Of a DNA stretch of 64,000 nucleotides, positions 27,063-37,394 are shown in pieces. The number at the start of each line of letters is the position of its first letter. Position 1 is the first letter of the stretch. The notes below the pieces were generated by a model. It saw only the letters and a list, made by a program, of their open reading frames with translations, did no database searches and was not told the origin of the DNA. Source of the DNA: an uncultured Prevotella sp. (lineage in GTDB: Bacteria > Bacteroidota > Bacteroidia > Bacteroidales > Bacteroidaceae); assembly GCA_900553465.1 (NCBI GenBank), contig USDT01000002.1:62001-126000 (forward strand), written 5' to 3'. Position numbers and translations under genes: made by a program.

Positions 27063-27803
27063 TTATCGGTGACTGTATGCAGCTATCTCAGGCCACAGGC
27101 GGCACAGTTCTGTCATGCGTGACAGGACAATGTTTGCGCCCTGGTCGGCGAGGGCAGAGTCGGGCAGAGGTCCGCTATTTACGGCCACAGTGAACATCTG
27201 TGCGGCCACTCCGGCCTTCACGCCGAGAGGAGCATTCTCGACAACAATGCCCTCCCACGGTTGCAGGCCGCCGGCTTTCTGAAGCCCCATGAGATAAGGA
27301 TCAGGTGCGGGTTTGCCTCGTTTGACGTCGTAGGCGCACACAATGTGACGGTCGTCCACAAGGTCGGCGAAGTCGTGGAGCACACGCTGGATGAGCGGAC
27401 GCTGGCCGCTGCCAGTGACAATGCCTATCTGCAGGCCGTCGGCCTTTATTTGATGCATGAGTTCCTTCACGCCTTCCATTATCGGAGTCTCAGGCATGAG
27501 TCCGAACAGACGGGCTTTTTCGTCGTACATGGCCTGCGCTTCTTCCTCGCTGATGTCGCGTCCCTGCTGTTCTTTCACTACTATCTGGATGGTCTCTACA
27601 CCGCGCATACCTTCGTATTTGTAGGTGTCGGCCTCTGGCATGTCGATGCCGAACTCGGCCATTGCCTGCTTCCAGCAGATGGCATGATGGGGCATGGAGT
27701 CGTAGAGAACCCCGTCCATGTCAAAAAGCACAGCCTTGGGACTGAATTGCCCAAAGCTGTGCTTCTTTATATATTCATTTATTTTTATGTCTATCATGCA
27801 CAC
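27063..27803 (-). CDS. HAD-family phosphatase/phosphomutase-like protein
   Basis: 246 residues of the haloacid dehalogenase superfamily, beta-phosphoglucomutase-like branch. Motif I is LFDMDGVLYDS with the nucleophile Asp, motif II GIVTGSG, motif III K in DVKRGKPAPDPY, and motif IV an acidic residue in GIVVENAPLGVKAG. A helical cap lies between motifs I and II. The gene starts 5 bases after pgi, which suggests a sugar-phosphate substrate. ATG at 27797 is an alternative start. Confidence 0.87.
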   Translation of the reverse strand: MCMIDIKINEYIKKHSFGQFSPKAVLFDMDGVLYDSMPHHAICWKQAMAEFGIDMPEADTYKYEGMRGVETIQIVVKEQQGRDISEEEAQAMYDEKARLFGLMPETPIMEGVKELMHQIKADGLQIGIVTGSGQRPLIQRVLHDFADLVDDRHIVCAYDVKRGKPAPDPYLMGLQKAGGLQPWEGIVVENAPLGVKAGVAAQMFTVAVNSGPLPDSALADQGANIVLSRMTELCRLWPEIAAYSHR

Positions 27804-27808
27804 ATGGT

Positions 27809-29167
27809 TTATGCTTCTTTGGCCAGTCTTTCCTGGATGGCCTTGCTTTCTGCTTCGTAGCCCGGTTTGTTGAGCAGTGCGAACATGTTCTTCTTGTATG
27901 CTTCAACGCCCGGTTGGTTGAACGGATTTACGCAGAGTACGTTTCCGCTGATGCCGCATGCGATCTCGAAGAAGTAGATGATCTGTCCGAGGTAGTACTC
28001 GTTGAGCTCAGGGATTGACAGGCGGATGTTAGGTACGCCGCCGTCAACGTGAGCCAGACGTGTTCCGAGTTCAGCCATCTTGTTCACTTCGTCAACGTGT
28101 TTTCCGGCAAGGAAGTTTAGGCCGTCGAGGTTTTCCTCGTCGCTTGGGAAGAGCACTTCGTGGTTAGCCTTCTCTACGCTCAGCACTGTCTCGAAGATTG
28201 AACGCTCGCCTTGCTGTATCCACTGGCCCATTGAGTGAAGGTCGGTGGTGAAGTCGCATGATGCCGGGAATATGCCCTTACCGTCCTTGCCTTCGCTCTC
28301 ACCGTAGAGCTGCTTCCACCATTCGCTCATGAAATGGAGTTTCGGCTGGTAGTTCACCATGATTTCAATCTTCTTTCCTGCCTGTGCATAAAGTGCGTTT
28401 CGGGTAGCAGCATATATGGCAGCAGGGTTCTCGTCGAACGGAACGTCGATGCCAGTGGCCTTCTCCATGTCGGCAGCACCCTGGATGAGGGCTTTGATAT
28501 CGTAGCCGGCGATGGCGATAGGCAGCAGACCTACCGGAGTGAGCACTGAGAAACGGCCGCCCACATTGTCGGGGATGACGAATGTCTTGTAGCCTTCTTT
28601 TGTAGCAGCTGCGCGTGCTGCACCCTTTGTCGCGTCGGTGATGGCAACGATAACATCGCGTGCCTCTTCCTTGCCGCGCTGTGTCTCACACTGCTTCTTC
28701 AGCAGACGGAAGGCGAGAGCAGTCTCGGTTGTTGTGCCTGATTTTGATATGTTGATTACTCCGAACTTCTTGTCCTTGAGATATTCGGTGAGTTCGTAGA
28801 GATAGTCTTCACCGATGTTGTTGCCTGCAAAGACGATTGTCGGGTTCTTCTTGTCGTTGACGAGCCATGAGAAAGAGTTGCCCAGGGCTTCGATGACGGC
28901 GCGTGCTCCAAGGTAGCTTCCGCCGATGCCGGCAACCACAACTACTTCGCACTTCTCGCGGAGAGTGTCGGCTACGGCCTGTATTTCGTTGATGAATTCG
29001 GGTGTTACCGATGACGGCAGGTGCAGCCATCCGAGAAAATCGTTGCCGGGGCATGTGCCTTCTTCAAGAGAACGGCGTGCCTCGTTTACTTGCTGTTCAT
29101 AAGCTTTAACGGCACCCTCCTTGAGGAATGAGGATGCTTTGGTAATGTCTAAGATGATTTTTTTCAT
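27809..29167 (-). CDS. pgi: Glucose-6-phosphate isomerase
   Basis: Interconverts glucose-6-phosphate and fructose-6-phosphate in the cytoplasm. 452 residues, the shorter bacterial form. [16 protein letters not shown], the phosphate-binding [16 protein letters not shown] and [19 protein letters not shown] are conserved signatures, and the C-terminal part retains [10 protein letters not shown] with the active-site Lys region. It is 64 bases after gpsA in the lysS-gpsA-pgi-HAD gene series. Confidence 0.96.
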   Translation of the reverse strand: MKKIILDITKASSFLKEGAVKAYEQQVNEARRSLEEGTCPGNDFLGWLHLPSSVTPEFINEIQAVADTLREKCEVVVVAGIGGSYLGARAVIEALGNSFSWLVNDKKNPTIVFAGNNIGEDYLYELTEYLKDKKFGVINISKSGTTTETALAFRLLKKQCETQRGKEEARDVIVAITDATKGAARAAATKEGYKTFVIPDNVGGRFSVLTPVGLLPIAIAGYDIKALIQGAADMEKATGIDVPFDENPAAIYAATRNALYAQAGKKIEIMVNYQPKLHFMSEWWKQLYGESEGKDGKGIFPASCDFTTDLHSMGQWIQQGERSIFETVLSVEKANHEVLFPSDEENLDGLNFLAGKHVDEVNKMAELGTRLAHVDGGVPNIRLSIPELNEYYLGQIIYFFEIACGISGNVLCVNPFNQPGVEAYKKNMFALLNKPGYEAESKAIQERLAKEA

Positions 29168-29231
29168 CGTTGTTGTTTTTTATGTTGTCTGTTATGTGTA
29201 AATTCCGTTGTCTGTACCTTACAGAAGGGTT

Positions 29232-30227
29232 TTATCTGAAGGAGTCGGTGAGAAGTTTGATCTCTATCTGCGGACTGATGCGTTCGTACAGAATGTTGTA
29301 GACAGCATCGAGTATGGGCATATTGACGTGCATACGTCTGTTTTTCTCCTTCATGCATTTTGTGCCGAAGAAACCTTCGGCTATCATTTCCATCTCGATC
29401 TGTGCGCTCTTTACGCTGTAGCCTTTTCCGATCATCGTGCCGAATGTACGGTTTCGCGAGAAGTTGGAGTAGCCGGTAACGAGCAGGTCGCCCAGATATA
29501 CGGAGTCGTAAACATTGCGTTCGAGCGGATATATGGCAGAAAGGAAGCGTGACATCTCCTGTACTGCGTTGGCCATGAGCACGGCCTGGAAGTTGTCGCC
29601 GTATTTCAAGCCGCTGCATATGCCTGCCGCAATGGCGTAGACATTCTTCAGCACCGAAGAGTATTCGATGCCAAGCAGGTCGCTGCTGGTCTTTGTCTTG
29701 ATGTAGTCGGATGCGATGACATCGGCAAAGGCCTGTGCTTTCTCCTGGTCGGAACAGCCTACGGTGAGATAGGAGAGGCGTTCGAGCGCCACTTCCTCTG
29801 CGTGTGACGGACCTCCGATGCATGCCAGATTGCTTATTGGAACGTCGTAAACGTTGTGGAAGAATTCCGAGCATGCAAGGTTGTCGTCTGCGACAAGACC
29901 TTTTATGGCTGTGATGATGAACTTGTCGCGCAGGCGTGTCTTGAGCTTCTTGAGATGATTTTTGAGGTAGGGCGACGGTATGACAAACACAAGAGTGTCG
30001 TAGGCTTCTACTATTTTGTTGATGTCGCTTGAGAAGAAAATGTTGTCAACATTGAACCTGACACTCGTAAGATAGTTGGGGTTGTGGCCCATTCTGCGGA
30101 AGTTTTCAATGCTGTCGTCACGTCGCATGTACCATCCGATGTGATTGGTCCTGCCTATCACAATCTTGGCTATGGCCGTTGCCCAGCTTCCGCCTCCGAT
30201 TATTGCTATTTTGCCGCAATCGAACAT
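29232..30227 (-). CDS. gpsA: Glycerol-3-phosphate dehydrogenase [NAD(P)+]
   Basis: Reduces dihydroxyacetone phosphate to sn-glycerol-3-phosphate, the backbone for phospholipids. 331 residues, with an N-terminal Rossmann motif IIGGGSWATAIAKI, ITAIKGLV, GGPSHAEEVA, and the catalytic Lys region LKNVYAIAAGICSGLKYGDN. Close upstream is lysS (110-base gap holding only an imperfect hairpin around 30286-30320), so read-through from lysS is likely. Confidence 0.95.
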   Translation of the reverse strand: MFDCGKIAIIGGGSWATAIAKIVIGRTNHIGWYMRRDDSIENFRRMGHNPNYLTSVRFNVDNIFFSSDINKIVEAYDTLVFVIPSPYLKNHLKKLKTRLRDKFIITAIKGLVADDNLACSEFFHNVYDVPISNLACIGGPSHAEEVALERLSYLTVGCSDQEKAQAFADVIASDYIKTKTSSDLLGIEYSSVLKNVYAIAAGICSGLKYGDNFQAVLMANAVQEMSRFLSAIYPLERNVYDSVYLGDLLVTGYSNFSRNRTFGTMIGKGYSVKSAQIEMEMIAEGFFGTKCMKEKNRRMHVNMPILDAVYNILYERISPQIEIKLLTDSFR

Positions 30228-30337
30228 TTTGTTAGAATCGAAATTTTCATATTCCCGGCGTTGTCGTGAAAGCCGGATAATGCCGGCGTGAAGTCATGGC
30301 ATATGTGTCATGCTTCACGCTTAGCATTGTATGAATA

Positions 30338-32065
30338 TCATGCGTTTGCCGCGTCAATCCATTTTTGGAATTCGTCCACCTTTGGATTTTCGTAGCCTAA
30401 TTTATATTTCTTGTTCACACCGCACACGTCCATCTGGAGCTTCTGTGCCTTTACTTCCTTGATGTCTGATGTGAGGTTGTAGCCCGCTTTGTTGAACACC
30501 GGAACCCATTCTTCTGGAACGCCAAGCGCTGCCCATTCGGCCACAGTGCTTCTCGGGATGGTCTTTTCGGGACGCATCTGCGGGAAGAAGAGCACTTCCT
30601 GAATTGTGGTTTTGCCGGTCATGAGCATCACGAGACGGTCAATTCCGATACCGATTCCGCTTGTCGGCGGCATGCCATACTGCAGGGCGCGGAGGAAGTC
30701 CTGGTCGATGATCATGGCCTCGTCGTCGCCTTTGTCGGCCAGACGCATCTGTTCCTTGAATCGTTCTTCCTGATCTATCGGATCGTTAAGCTCTGAATAT
30801 GCGTTGGCAAGCTCTTTTCCGTTGACCATGAGTTCGAAACGTTCTGTCAGTCCGGGCTTGCTGCGGTGCATCTTTGTAAGCGGAGACATCTCTACAGGAT
30901 AATCGATTATGAATGTAGGCTGAATGAATGTGCCTTCGCAGAATTCGCCGAATATCTCGTCGATCAGCTTGCCTTTGCCCATGGTTTCGTCAATCTCCAT
31001 GTTGAGTTTCTTGCAGACTTCGCGTATTTCGTCCTCGCTCATGCCGTTGAGGTCGTAGCCTGTCTTCTCCTTTATGGCATCAAGGATAGGCAGACGGCGG
31101 TAAGGTGCTTTGAAACTGATGACCTTTTCGTCTATTTCCTGTTCCGGTTTTCCGTTCACGGCGATGCATATCTTTTCGAGCAGATTCTCGGTGAAGGACA
31201 TCATCCAGTTGTAATCCTTGTATTGAACATACAGCTCCATACATGTGAATTCCGGATTGTGGTTGCGGTCCATACCTTCGTTGCGGAAGTTCTTTCCTAT
31301 CTCATAAACACCTTCGAAACCTCCGACGATGAGTCTTTTAAGATAAAGCTCAGTGGCAATACGCATGTACATGTCGGTGTTCAGTGCGTTGAAGTGTGTG
31401 ATGAACGGACGTGCGCTTGCACCGCCTGCTATTGTTTGAAGTGTAGGTGTTTCAACTTCTGTGTATCCAGCTTCGTCGAGAGCGTTGCGGAGTGTACGCA
31501 GCACTGTGGCGCGCTTGATGAATGTGTCTTTCACTCCGTCGTTAACGATGAGGTCGACATAACGCTGACGGTAACGGAGCTCAGGATCGTCGAACTTGTC
31601 GTAGGCCACTCCGTCCTTGTATTTTACGATAGGCAGTGGCTTGAGGCTCTTTGACAGAAGCTTGATGTTCTGTGCGTGAACGCTTATTTCGCCGGTCTGT
31701 GTCTTGAAAACAAATCCTTCCACGCCGATGAAATCGCCGATATCGAGCAGACGTTTGAAAACGTTGTTGTACATGCTCTTGTCTTCTCCCGGGCAGATGT
31801 CGTCACGGGTGATGTATATCTGTATGCGTCCTTTTGAGTCCTGTATCTCTGCGAAGCTGGCCTTACCCATAACACGGCGGCTCATCAGTCGGCCGGCAAT
31901 GATTACATTGCGTTTCTCGTCTTCATTGAAATTTTCCTTGATATCGTCTGAATAGGCATTCACCGGATATTCGGCTGCCGGATATGGATCAATGCCCATG
32001 TCACGCAATTCCTGTAAACATTGTCTTCTGACAATCTCTTGTTCGCTCAGTTCTAAAATATTCAT
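30338..32065 (-). CDS. lysS: Lysyl-tRNA synthetase, class II, C-terminally extended
   Basis: Charges tRNA-Lys. 575 residues: N-terminal OB-fold anticodon-binding domain ([18 protein letters not shown]), motif 2 [20 protein letters not shown] and motif 3 [12 protein letters not shown]. Class II LysS is usually about 500 residues; here about 70 extra residues follow motif 3 (containing [14 protein letters not shown]), an extension I associate with Bacteroidota. The only tRNA gene in the window, tRNA-Lys, lies upstream on the same strand with a terminator between them. Confidence 0.96.
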   Translation of the reverse strand: MNILELSEQEIVRRQCLQELRDMGIDPYPAAEYPVNAYSDDIKENFNEDEKRNVIIAGRLMSRRVMGKASFAEIQDSKGRIQIYITRDDICPGEDKSMYNNVFKRLLDIGDFIGVEGFVFKTQTGEISVHAQNIKLLSKSLKPLPIVKYKDGVAYDKFDDPELRYRQRYVDLIVNDGVKDTFIKRATVLRTLRNALDEAGYTEVETPTLQTIAGGASARPFITHFNALNTDMYMRIATELYLKRLIVGGFEGVYEIGKNFRNEGMDRNHNPEFTCMELYVQYKDYNWMMSFTENLLEKICIAVNGKPEQEIDEKVISFKAPYRRLPILDAIKEKTGYDLNGMSEDEIREVCKKLNMEIDETMGKGKLIDEIFGEFCEGTFIQPTFIIDYPVEMSPLTKMHRSKPGLTERFELMVNGKELANAYSELNDPIDQEERFKEQMRLADKGDDEAMIIDQDFLRALQYGMPPTSGIGIGIDRLVMLMTGKTTIQEVLFFPQMRPEKTIPRSTVAEWAALGVPEEWVPVFNKAGYNLTSDIKEVKAQKLQMDVCGVNKKYKLGYENPKVDEFQKWIDAANA

Positions 32066-32156
32066 ATTTCAATAAGAATTAATTCCTTGTTATCTCTTTA
32101 GTCAAACAATATTGTCGTGTATCAGCGTGGAATACACATATATTTATATTATGATG

Positions 32157-32164
32157 CAAATTTA
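32157..32164 (-). promoter_or_regulatory. -7 promoter element of lysS
   Basis: TAAATTTG on the - strand, about 90 bases before the lysS start. The -33 TTTG is not evident. Confidence 0.45.
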
Positions 32165-32226
32165 ATAAATAAATCCGAAAGGTTATTCATTTTCACATTT
32201 TATAATAAACAGTTGTGCTATTAATT

Positions 32227-32785
32227 GCTCAATGTAAATTCAGCGGCGGTTGGTTTCAATATAACTGTGGCTCAAGTGCAGAATCTGCGTTGTTGTGTTT
32301 TGCCGGAAGGAATGTCATATGGTCTTTTTCGCTTCCTCGCGTCCTCTGATTTTCGTCTGAGTTTTCAGTTCTACCCCAAAAATCCAGCGCGAATTTGCGT
32401 GCAGACTCTCCTTCGGACGCAAATTCGCGAATTATGAGAGGTTTTTATAAAATATTGAATGTCAGGGGGATTATATTTAATAGCCGTTTTTCGGTCTTGC
32501 AATAAGCACCGTTTCGGTACGTGATATTGCCTGTTTTGAGGGCTGAAACACACCATATCACGCCCTGATACGGGCGTAATCAGGCACTAATATGGGCATA
32601 ATTGGAATGTCCTTTGCGTCGTTCGTCATCGCATTGCAGGGTATGCAGCAAGGCAGTACGGTCGGAAAGAGCCTTTATAATCCTGAGTTTAACATTTGTT
32701 TACATCTCTTTCGCGATTTTTGTTTGTCAAAAAAAGTCAAGAAAATTCTTGAATCCGTTACTCGAGTTTTCTGTAAAAATACAGA
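32227..32785 (-). repeat. Dispersed intergenic repeat, copy C (full type, reversed)
   Basis: About 559 bp, in opposite orientation to copies B and D. Left module (right end on +): TTTGTCAAAAAAAGTCAAGA at about 32726. Core: five 22-bp-phased units at 32495, 32517, 32539, 32561 and 32583. Right module: a perfect 12-bp inverted repeat CGCGAATTTGCG (32388-32399) / CGCAAATTCGCG (32418-32429) with an 18-base loop, and TTCTACCCCAAAAATCCAGC. The far end resembles the far end of the copy at 43575-44133 (GTTTCAAT against GTTGAAAT). It fills the gap between lysS and tRNA-Lys. Confidence 0.8.
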
Positions 32786-33068
32786 TGTGGCGCGTGAGGA
32801 AAGACATGAGAGGTGTATGCATGTATTGCGGTGGTGATTCATCGGTTGTGTTGTGTGAGTTCGCTGTTCTGTGAGGAAACGTGCATTCACGGTTCGTAGA
32901 AACTTGGGTTGCAGGGATGTTTTCTGCTGTTCTATTGCACTTAATGAATAAAATCAATACTCATTGATTTTCCATTGGGTCGGTTTGTCGGCATTACAAA
33001 AGGCAATCCTCATAGAATTTTTGCTGACCTGTTCTTAATATCTGTTCTTCCGATGTGTGTAAATAGAA

Positions 33069-33100
33069 AAAGACAGTTATCTGTTGTGATAACTGTCTTT
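33069..33100 (-). terminator. Terminator of tRNA-Lys
   Basis: Perfect 12-bp stem AAAGACAGTTAT / ATAACTGTCTTT with an 8-base loop, followed on the - strand by TTTTCTATTT, 7 bases after the tRNA 3' end. Confidence 0.92.
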
Positions 33101-33106
33101 CTGTTT

Positions 33107-33182
33107 TGGTGATCCGCTTGGGGCTCGAACCCAAGACCCCAACATTAAAAGTGTTGTGCTCTACCTGCTGAGCTAGCGGATC
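33107..33182 (-). tRNA. tRNA-Lys (anticodon TTT)
   Basis: 76 bases including encoded CCA (33107-33109) and discriminator A (33110). Acceptor stem GATCCGC / GCGGATC, D arm GCTCAGCAGGTAGAGC, anticodon stem CAACA / TGTTG with loop CTTTTAA (anticodon TTT), and T arm with GGTTCGAGC. All arms pair on the - strand. Confidence 0.98.
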
Positions 33183-33222
33183 TCCCTGTATTCTGAAATA
33201 ACTTGTATCTCAAAAGCGTGTG

Positions 33223-33254
33223 CAAAGGTATTGCTTTTTTTTGAATTACGCAAA
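33223..33254 (-). promoter_or_regulatory. Promoter of tRNA-Lys
   Basis: On the - strand TTTG (33251-33254), a 20-bp spacer and TACCTTTG (33223-33230). It lies just before the tRNA and abuts the stop codon of the permease gene. Confidence 0.82.
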
Positions 33255-34355
33255 TTATTTCGGGGTTTTTTCTTGAATTTTATCAATTTCGTGTTCTTTT
33301 GTTACATATCTTTGCCAATAAGCAATGATAAGTGTGGTCAGAGGCAGTGCGATAATAAGGCCGATGAATCCGAGAAGCGCACCCCATACAGACAGCGAAA
33401 GCAACAGTATCGCGGGGTTCAGTCCCATGGCCTTTCCCATTATCTTGGGTATGACAATCGTTTCGGTGATAATCTGTACAAGGATGAACAGACCTACGGC
33501 CAGACCGAAGACATACCAGAAGTTCTGTCCTGTGTCAGCAGCCTTGAGCATGGCGAGGAATGCTGTAGGGATGAGTGCGAACGTATGGAGATAAGGCACA
33601 AGATCCATTATTCCAATGAGAATGCCGAGGCCTATTGCCATGGGAAAATCCATTATGCTGAATCCTATGCAGAACATAATGCCCATGCATAAAGCTACAG
33701 AACTCTGTCCGCGTATATAATTGTTCAGTTCTCGTTCAACATCTTTCATGAGCTCCTGCCAGAACGGACGGTTCTTTTTGGGGAATATCTTTATCCAGTT
33801 GGTTGTGAGATATTCGTAGTCGAGCAGTATGAAGAACATGTAAAGCAGTGTGATGCAAGACGCGACAATGCTTATAATGACACTGGCTGTCTGGCCGAGA
33901 ACAGAGAATACCTTTGGCATGCCGCTTTTGAGAAGGTCGCTGAAATCCTTGCTTTTGAAGAACTTCTCAATCTCGTATTGGTTTTCAACAACCCATCTTT
34001 TAGCTATTAATGACAGGTCGTTGGTATGCGTTGTCTGTTGCAGCCATCGCATGAATACTTCATAAAGTTTCTGGAACTGTTCGATCATTGGAGGTATGAT
34101 GAAATATATCATGCCGCCGATTACTCCGATGACTATCAGAAGCGCGATGATTATTGCAAGCGCTCTGACCTTTACTTTCATTTTATATTGAATGAATCTT
34201 ACCAGTGGATAAAGCAGATATGCAAACAGCCATGCGATGATGAAAGGCAATAATGCTCCGCTAAGATAATTGATGGCGTACAGAACTGTAAAGACAAGGA
34301 TTGCAATTAACAGCCATCTTACGAATTTGTCGAAAGTTATTCTTTCTTCCAGCAT
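33255..34355 (-). CDS. AI-2E family transporter (permease)
   Basis: 366 residues with about eight membrane helices in the AI-2E/PerM pattern: a helical N-terminal pair (FVRWLLIAILVFTVLYAINYLSGALLPFIIAWLFAYLLYPLV), a central amphipathic region (about 85-140), and a C-terminal block with GLGILIGIMDLVPYLH, LFILVQIITETIVIPKIMGKAMGLNPAILLLSLSVWGALLGFIGLIIALPL. Despite the name, family members carry out varied transport. Single gene; the tRNA-Lys promoter is at its 3' end. Confidence 0.9.
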   Translation of the reverse strand: MLEERITFDKFVRWLLIAILVFTVLYAINYLSGALLPFIIAWLFAYLLYPLVRFIQYKMKVKVRALAIIIALLIVIGVIGGMIYFIIPPMIEQFQKLYEVFMRWLQQTTHTNDLSLIAKRWVVENQYEIEKFFKSKDFSDLLKSGMPKVFSVLGQTASVIISIVASCITLLYMFFILLDYEYLTTNWIKIFPKKNRPFWQELMKDVERELNNYIRGQSSVALCMGIMFCIGFSIMDFPMAIGLGILIGIMDLVPYLHTFALIPTAFLAMLKAADTGQNFWYVFGLAVGLFILVQIITETIVIPKIMGKAMGLNPAILLLSLSVWGALLGFIGLIIALPLTTLIIAYWQRYVTKEHEIDKIQEKTPK

Positions 34356-34808
34356 AAATATATAATTTAGAGGTGGTGTATTTAAATGATGTGTTCTTTC
34401 AGATTAGCCTTAAGGATATAGAATTCTTTTAACTTCCGTCTTTGCAAGTACCGGCTGTCGCCGTCGACATTATGATTATGATGCCAGGAAGCTGTAATTA
34501 CATCAAAAACATAAATACAACATATTATAATAGTGCCGACACCATATTTTACATTCTTTTCCTCGGGGCAATCTTATGATTTATGTCATCTGTTTTTCTT
34601 TATGTTCTGATATGATCCGGCAAATCTTTAATGATATTGGCCGTCTGATACGCGGCAATCAAGAGATATGAACTCTTACAAATAAGTCTGAGTATGTCCG
34701 TCACTTGGATATTGTCAGGTCGCATGCAGATGCATACGGATGAATGATTGTTGTATCAGTGTCGGATACATATGCCGTTGTTGTATGTTGTGCCGGTATC
34801 GGTCATAT
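34356..34808. other. Gene-free region between the permease gene and tdk
   Basis: About 450 bases. It is the 5' region of the permease gene and the 3' side of tdk. No ORF of protein character, no clear promoter pair and no convincing 22-bp-phased array were found. Confidence 0.5.
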
Positions 34809-35390
34809 TTATAGCTTGCCCTGTGTGGCTTTCTTATAACATTCGCGGCAGAGGGGTTCGTACTCACTCTCTTCTCCAAGCATCACACGTTTGTCTCCGT
34901 CCACTATTCTGTGACTTATGTAAGCGAGGTTTCCGCATTTCACACAGATGGCATGAACCTTTGTCACGTCGTCGGCAATGGCACATAATGCAGGCATAGG
35001 ATCAAACGGAATTCCCTTGAAGTCCATGTCCAGTCCTGCGATAATGACACGTGTCCCACGGTTGGCCAGTTCGTTGCATACGTCCACCAGACCTTCATCA
35101 AGAAACTGGGCTTCGTCTATTCCCACCACATCAATGTCTGATGCCAGCAGCAATATGCTTGATGAAGAGTCTATCGGTGTTGATTGTATGGATGTGTTGT
35201 CGTGGCTCACCACATCTACGTCAGAATAGCGTGTGTCTATTGCTGGTTTGAATATCTCCACTTTCTGGCGTGCGAATTTGGCACGTTTCAGACGTCTGAT
35301 CAGTTCTTCTGTCTTTCCTGAAAACATCGAACCGCATATCACTTCTATTCTTCCCGGGCGATGTGCCTCGCCTGATAAATATTCTGTCAT
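34809..35390 (-). CDS. tdk: Thymidine kinase (type II)
   Basis: Phosphorylates thymidine with ATP for salvage. 193 residues: P-loop [17 protein letters not shown], Walker B-like DEAQFLD, catalytic Glu region, and a zinc-binding lasso with CVKCGN and CRECYK. Start set at ATG 35390 from family length; in-frame codons upstream run through the divergent promoter and the rsmI start. The -7 element ends only 8 bases before the ATG, so the mRNA leader should be very short. Confidence 0.95.
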   Translation of the reverse strand: MTEYLSGEAHRPGRIEVICGSMFSGKTEELIRRLKRAKFARQKVEIFKPAIDTRYSDVDVVSHDNTSIQSTPIDSSSSILLLASDIDVVGIDEAQFLDEGLVDVCNELANRGTRVIIAGLDMDFKGIPFDPMPALCAIADDVTKVHAICVKCGNLAYISHRIVDGDKRVMLGEESEYEPLCRECYKKATQGKL

Positions 35391-35398
35391 GTTGATTG

Positions 35399-35430
35399 CA
35401 AAAGTACAAAGACGTTTTAAAAATTGCAAA
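35399..35430 (-). promoter_or_regulatory. Promoter of tdk
   Basis: On the - strand TTTG (35427-35430), a 20-bp spacer and TACTTTTG (35399-35406). It is back to back with the rsmI promoter. Confidence 0.8.
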
Positions 35431-35445
35431 GAAATGGCGGCTTTT

Positions 35446-35476
35446 TTTGTTAGTGAGGAATATTTACTTATATTTG
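35446..35476 (+). promoter_or_regulatory. Promoter of rsmI
   Basis: TTTG (35446-35449), a 19-bp spacer and TATATTTG (35469-35476). The ATG follows only 8 bases after the box, predicting a leader of a few bases. Confidence 0.82.
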
Positions 35477-35484
35477 TCTGCAAT

Positions 35485-36165
35485 ATGGGAACACTGTATA
35501 TAGTGCCTACGCCGGTGGGCAATATGGAAGATATGACGTTGCGCGCCATCCGTGTATTGAAGGAGGCCGATGTCGTGTTGGCCGAAGACACTCGCACATC
35601 AGGAGTTCTTCTCAAGCATTTCGAGATACAGAACCGTTTGCTGTCACACCATAAATTCAATGAACATGGCACTACGGCGTCTGTTATCGAACGTCTTAAG
35701 GGTGGTCAGAATGTAGCACTTGTGAGTGATGCCGGCACACCGGGTATAAGCGATCCGGGATTCTTTTTGGCGCGTGAAGCAGTCAAAGCCGGTATAACCG
35801 TTCAGTGTCTGCCAGGTGCAACGGCATGTATACCTGCTGTTGTAGCGTCGGGACTTCCTTGCGACAGGTTTTGCTTTGAGGGCTTTCTGCCGCAGAAGAA
35901 AGGGCGTCAGACAATGCTCAACTCCTTGAAGGACGAGCAGCGTACAATGATTTTCTACGAATCGCCTTACCGGTTGTTGAAAACGTTGGGACAGTTTGCC
36001 GAAGTGTTCGGTGCGGAACGCGAAGTGTGTGTCTGCCGTGAGATATCAAAACTGCATGAGGATTATATCAGAGGCACTCTCGCAGAAGTGAAGGAACATT
36101 TCGAAAACAACGAACCACGTGGTGAGATCGTCATTGTGCTGGCAGGCAGAAGTGACAAAAAGTAA
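35485..36165 (+). CDS. rsmI: 16S rRNA (cytidine(1402)-2'-O)-methyltransferase
   Basis: Methylates the ribose of C1402 in the 16S rRNA decoding centre using S-adenosylmethionine. 226 residues of the tetrapyrrole-methylase fold: [19 protein letters not shown] at the N terminus, [28 protein letters not shown] and the later FYESPYRL. Start at 35485 matches the family N terminus; earlier in-frame Met codons lie within tdk. Shorter than the E. coli protein because the C-terminal domain is missing, which is usual in Bacteroidota. Confidence 0.94.
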   Translation: MGTLYIVPTPVGNMEDMTLRAIRVLKEADVVLAEDTRTSGVLLKHFEIQNRLLSHHKFNEHGTTASVIERLKGGQNVALVSDAGTPGISDPGFFLAREAVKAGITVQCLPGATACIPAVVASGLPCDRFCFEGFLPQKKGRQTMLNSLKDEQRTMIFYESPYRLLKTLGQFAEVFGAEREVCVCREISKLHEDYIRGTLAEVKEHFENNEPRGEIVIVLAGRSDKK

Positions 36166-36193
36166 AGAACACATATAATAAAACCAGACTGAT

Positions 36194-37048
36194 ATGAAAA
36201 AGTTATTATTTTTAGCAATTGGTTTAACTTTGATCACCTTCATGGGATGCAAAGATGACCGCAAAGTAGCCGATGTCGCAGGTTTCAGCCAGAATGACTC
36301 ATTGCAGAAAATCATTGCTCAGAAAGATAATGAGATAAATGATATCATGGAAACATTCAATCAGATTGAAGCCGGATTCAAAGAGATTAATGAAGCAGAG
36401 AACCGTGTAAGTCTGATGAAGGACGGTGAAGGCGCAAACCGCAGACAGCAGCTCGTGGAGAATGTTCAGTTCATATCCGCTACGATGAAGGAGAATCGTG
36501 CGCTTATTGACAAACTCCGTCGTCAGCTTCGTGAAAGCAGTGTCAAGAGCGACAATCTGAAGAAGACCATCGAAAATCTTGTAGCCGAACTCGAAGAGAA
36601 AGACAATCAGTTGCAGCAGCTCCGCGCAGAGCTTGATGCAAAGAACATACATATAGCCGAACTCGACCAGACAATAAGCAGTCTTAATGATAATGTGTCC
36701 AATCTGCAGACAGAAAGTTCGCAGAAGAGTGCCACAATACAGGCACAGGACAAACAGCTCAACACCGCGTGGTTTGTTTTCGGTACAAAGAAAGAACTTA
36801 AGGAACAGCGCATCATCGACGGTGACCGCGTGCTTGAGTCAAACTTCAACAAGAGCTATTTCACAAAGATAGACATACGCGTGGAGAAAGAAATCAAACT
36901 TTATTCAAAGTATGCCAAGATTCTTACCATGCATCCGTCAGACAGCTACACACTGCAGAAAGACGCCAACAAGCAGTATGTTCTCCGTATTACAAATCCG
37001 CAGATATTCTGGTCAACAAGCAAATATCTCGTGATACTCGTGAAATAA
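36194..37048 (+). CDS. Coiled-coil lipoprotein of unknown function
   Basis: 284 residues. Signal peptide with lipobox FMGC (Cys 19) anchors it to a membrane. Residues of about 40-195 form a long coiled coil (repeated Leu/Ile heptads, for example LIDKLRRQLRESSVKSDNLKKTIENLVAELEE), followed by a compact C-terminal domain. No enzymatic motif. It follows rsmI by 28 bases with no terminator between and ends at a strong terminator, so the two likely form one transcript. Confidence 0.8.
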   Translation: MKKLLFLAIGLTLITFMGCKDDRKVADVAGFSQNDSLQKIIAQKDNEINDIMETFNQIEAGFKEINEAENRVSLMKDGEGANRRQQLVENVQFISATMKENRALIDKLRRQLRESSVKSDNLKKTIENLVAELEEKDNQLQQLRAELDAKNIHIAELDQTISSLNDNVSNLQTESSQKSATIQAQDKQLNTAWFVFGTKKELKEQRIIDGDRVLESNFNKSYFTKIDIRVEKEIKLYSKYAKILTMHPSDSYTLQKDANKQYVLRITNPQIFWSTSKYLVILVK

Positions 37049-37071
37049 CACATTATATTATTAATATGAAA

Positions 37072-37107
37072 AAAGGCAAGTTCTATACAGGACTTGCCTT
37101 TGTTTTT
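37072..37107 (+). terminator. Terminator after the coiled-coil lipoprotein gene
   Basis: 10-bp stem AAAGGCAAGT / ACTTGCCTTT (37072-37081 with 37092-37101), then GTTTTTA. Confidence 0.9.
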
Positions 37108-37394
37108 ATTCCTTCTTATTGTCCGGGGGACACATCGTGTCACTCATTGACTATTTGGCGGGTCTCCGGTAGCTTGTTTTTCATGTGCTTCGAAGTTTGC
37201 CGTTGTTTGCAGCGACCGTTCAGATTGTGTGTATCAGGCAGTCTTTTGGTGTCTGTGTTACGTTATCTTTTAAGAGCTGTGGATTTTCTTTTTGTTTCCG
37301 TATAACATTCTTTTTATCTTCGCAGCACGTTCTTTTTATTTGCAGAGATCGTTGCATGCTGTACAGACTCTTTTGATTCCGGTTAGGTATTAAT

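Noticed and set aside
32592..32890. ORFs of 71-90 codons on both strands within and beside repeat copy C
   Set aside because: They follow the repeat sequence, and the other copies do not keep the frames open in the same way.
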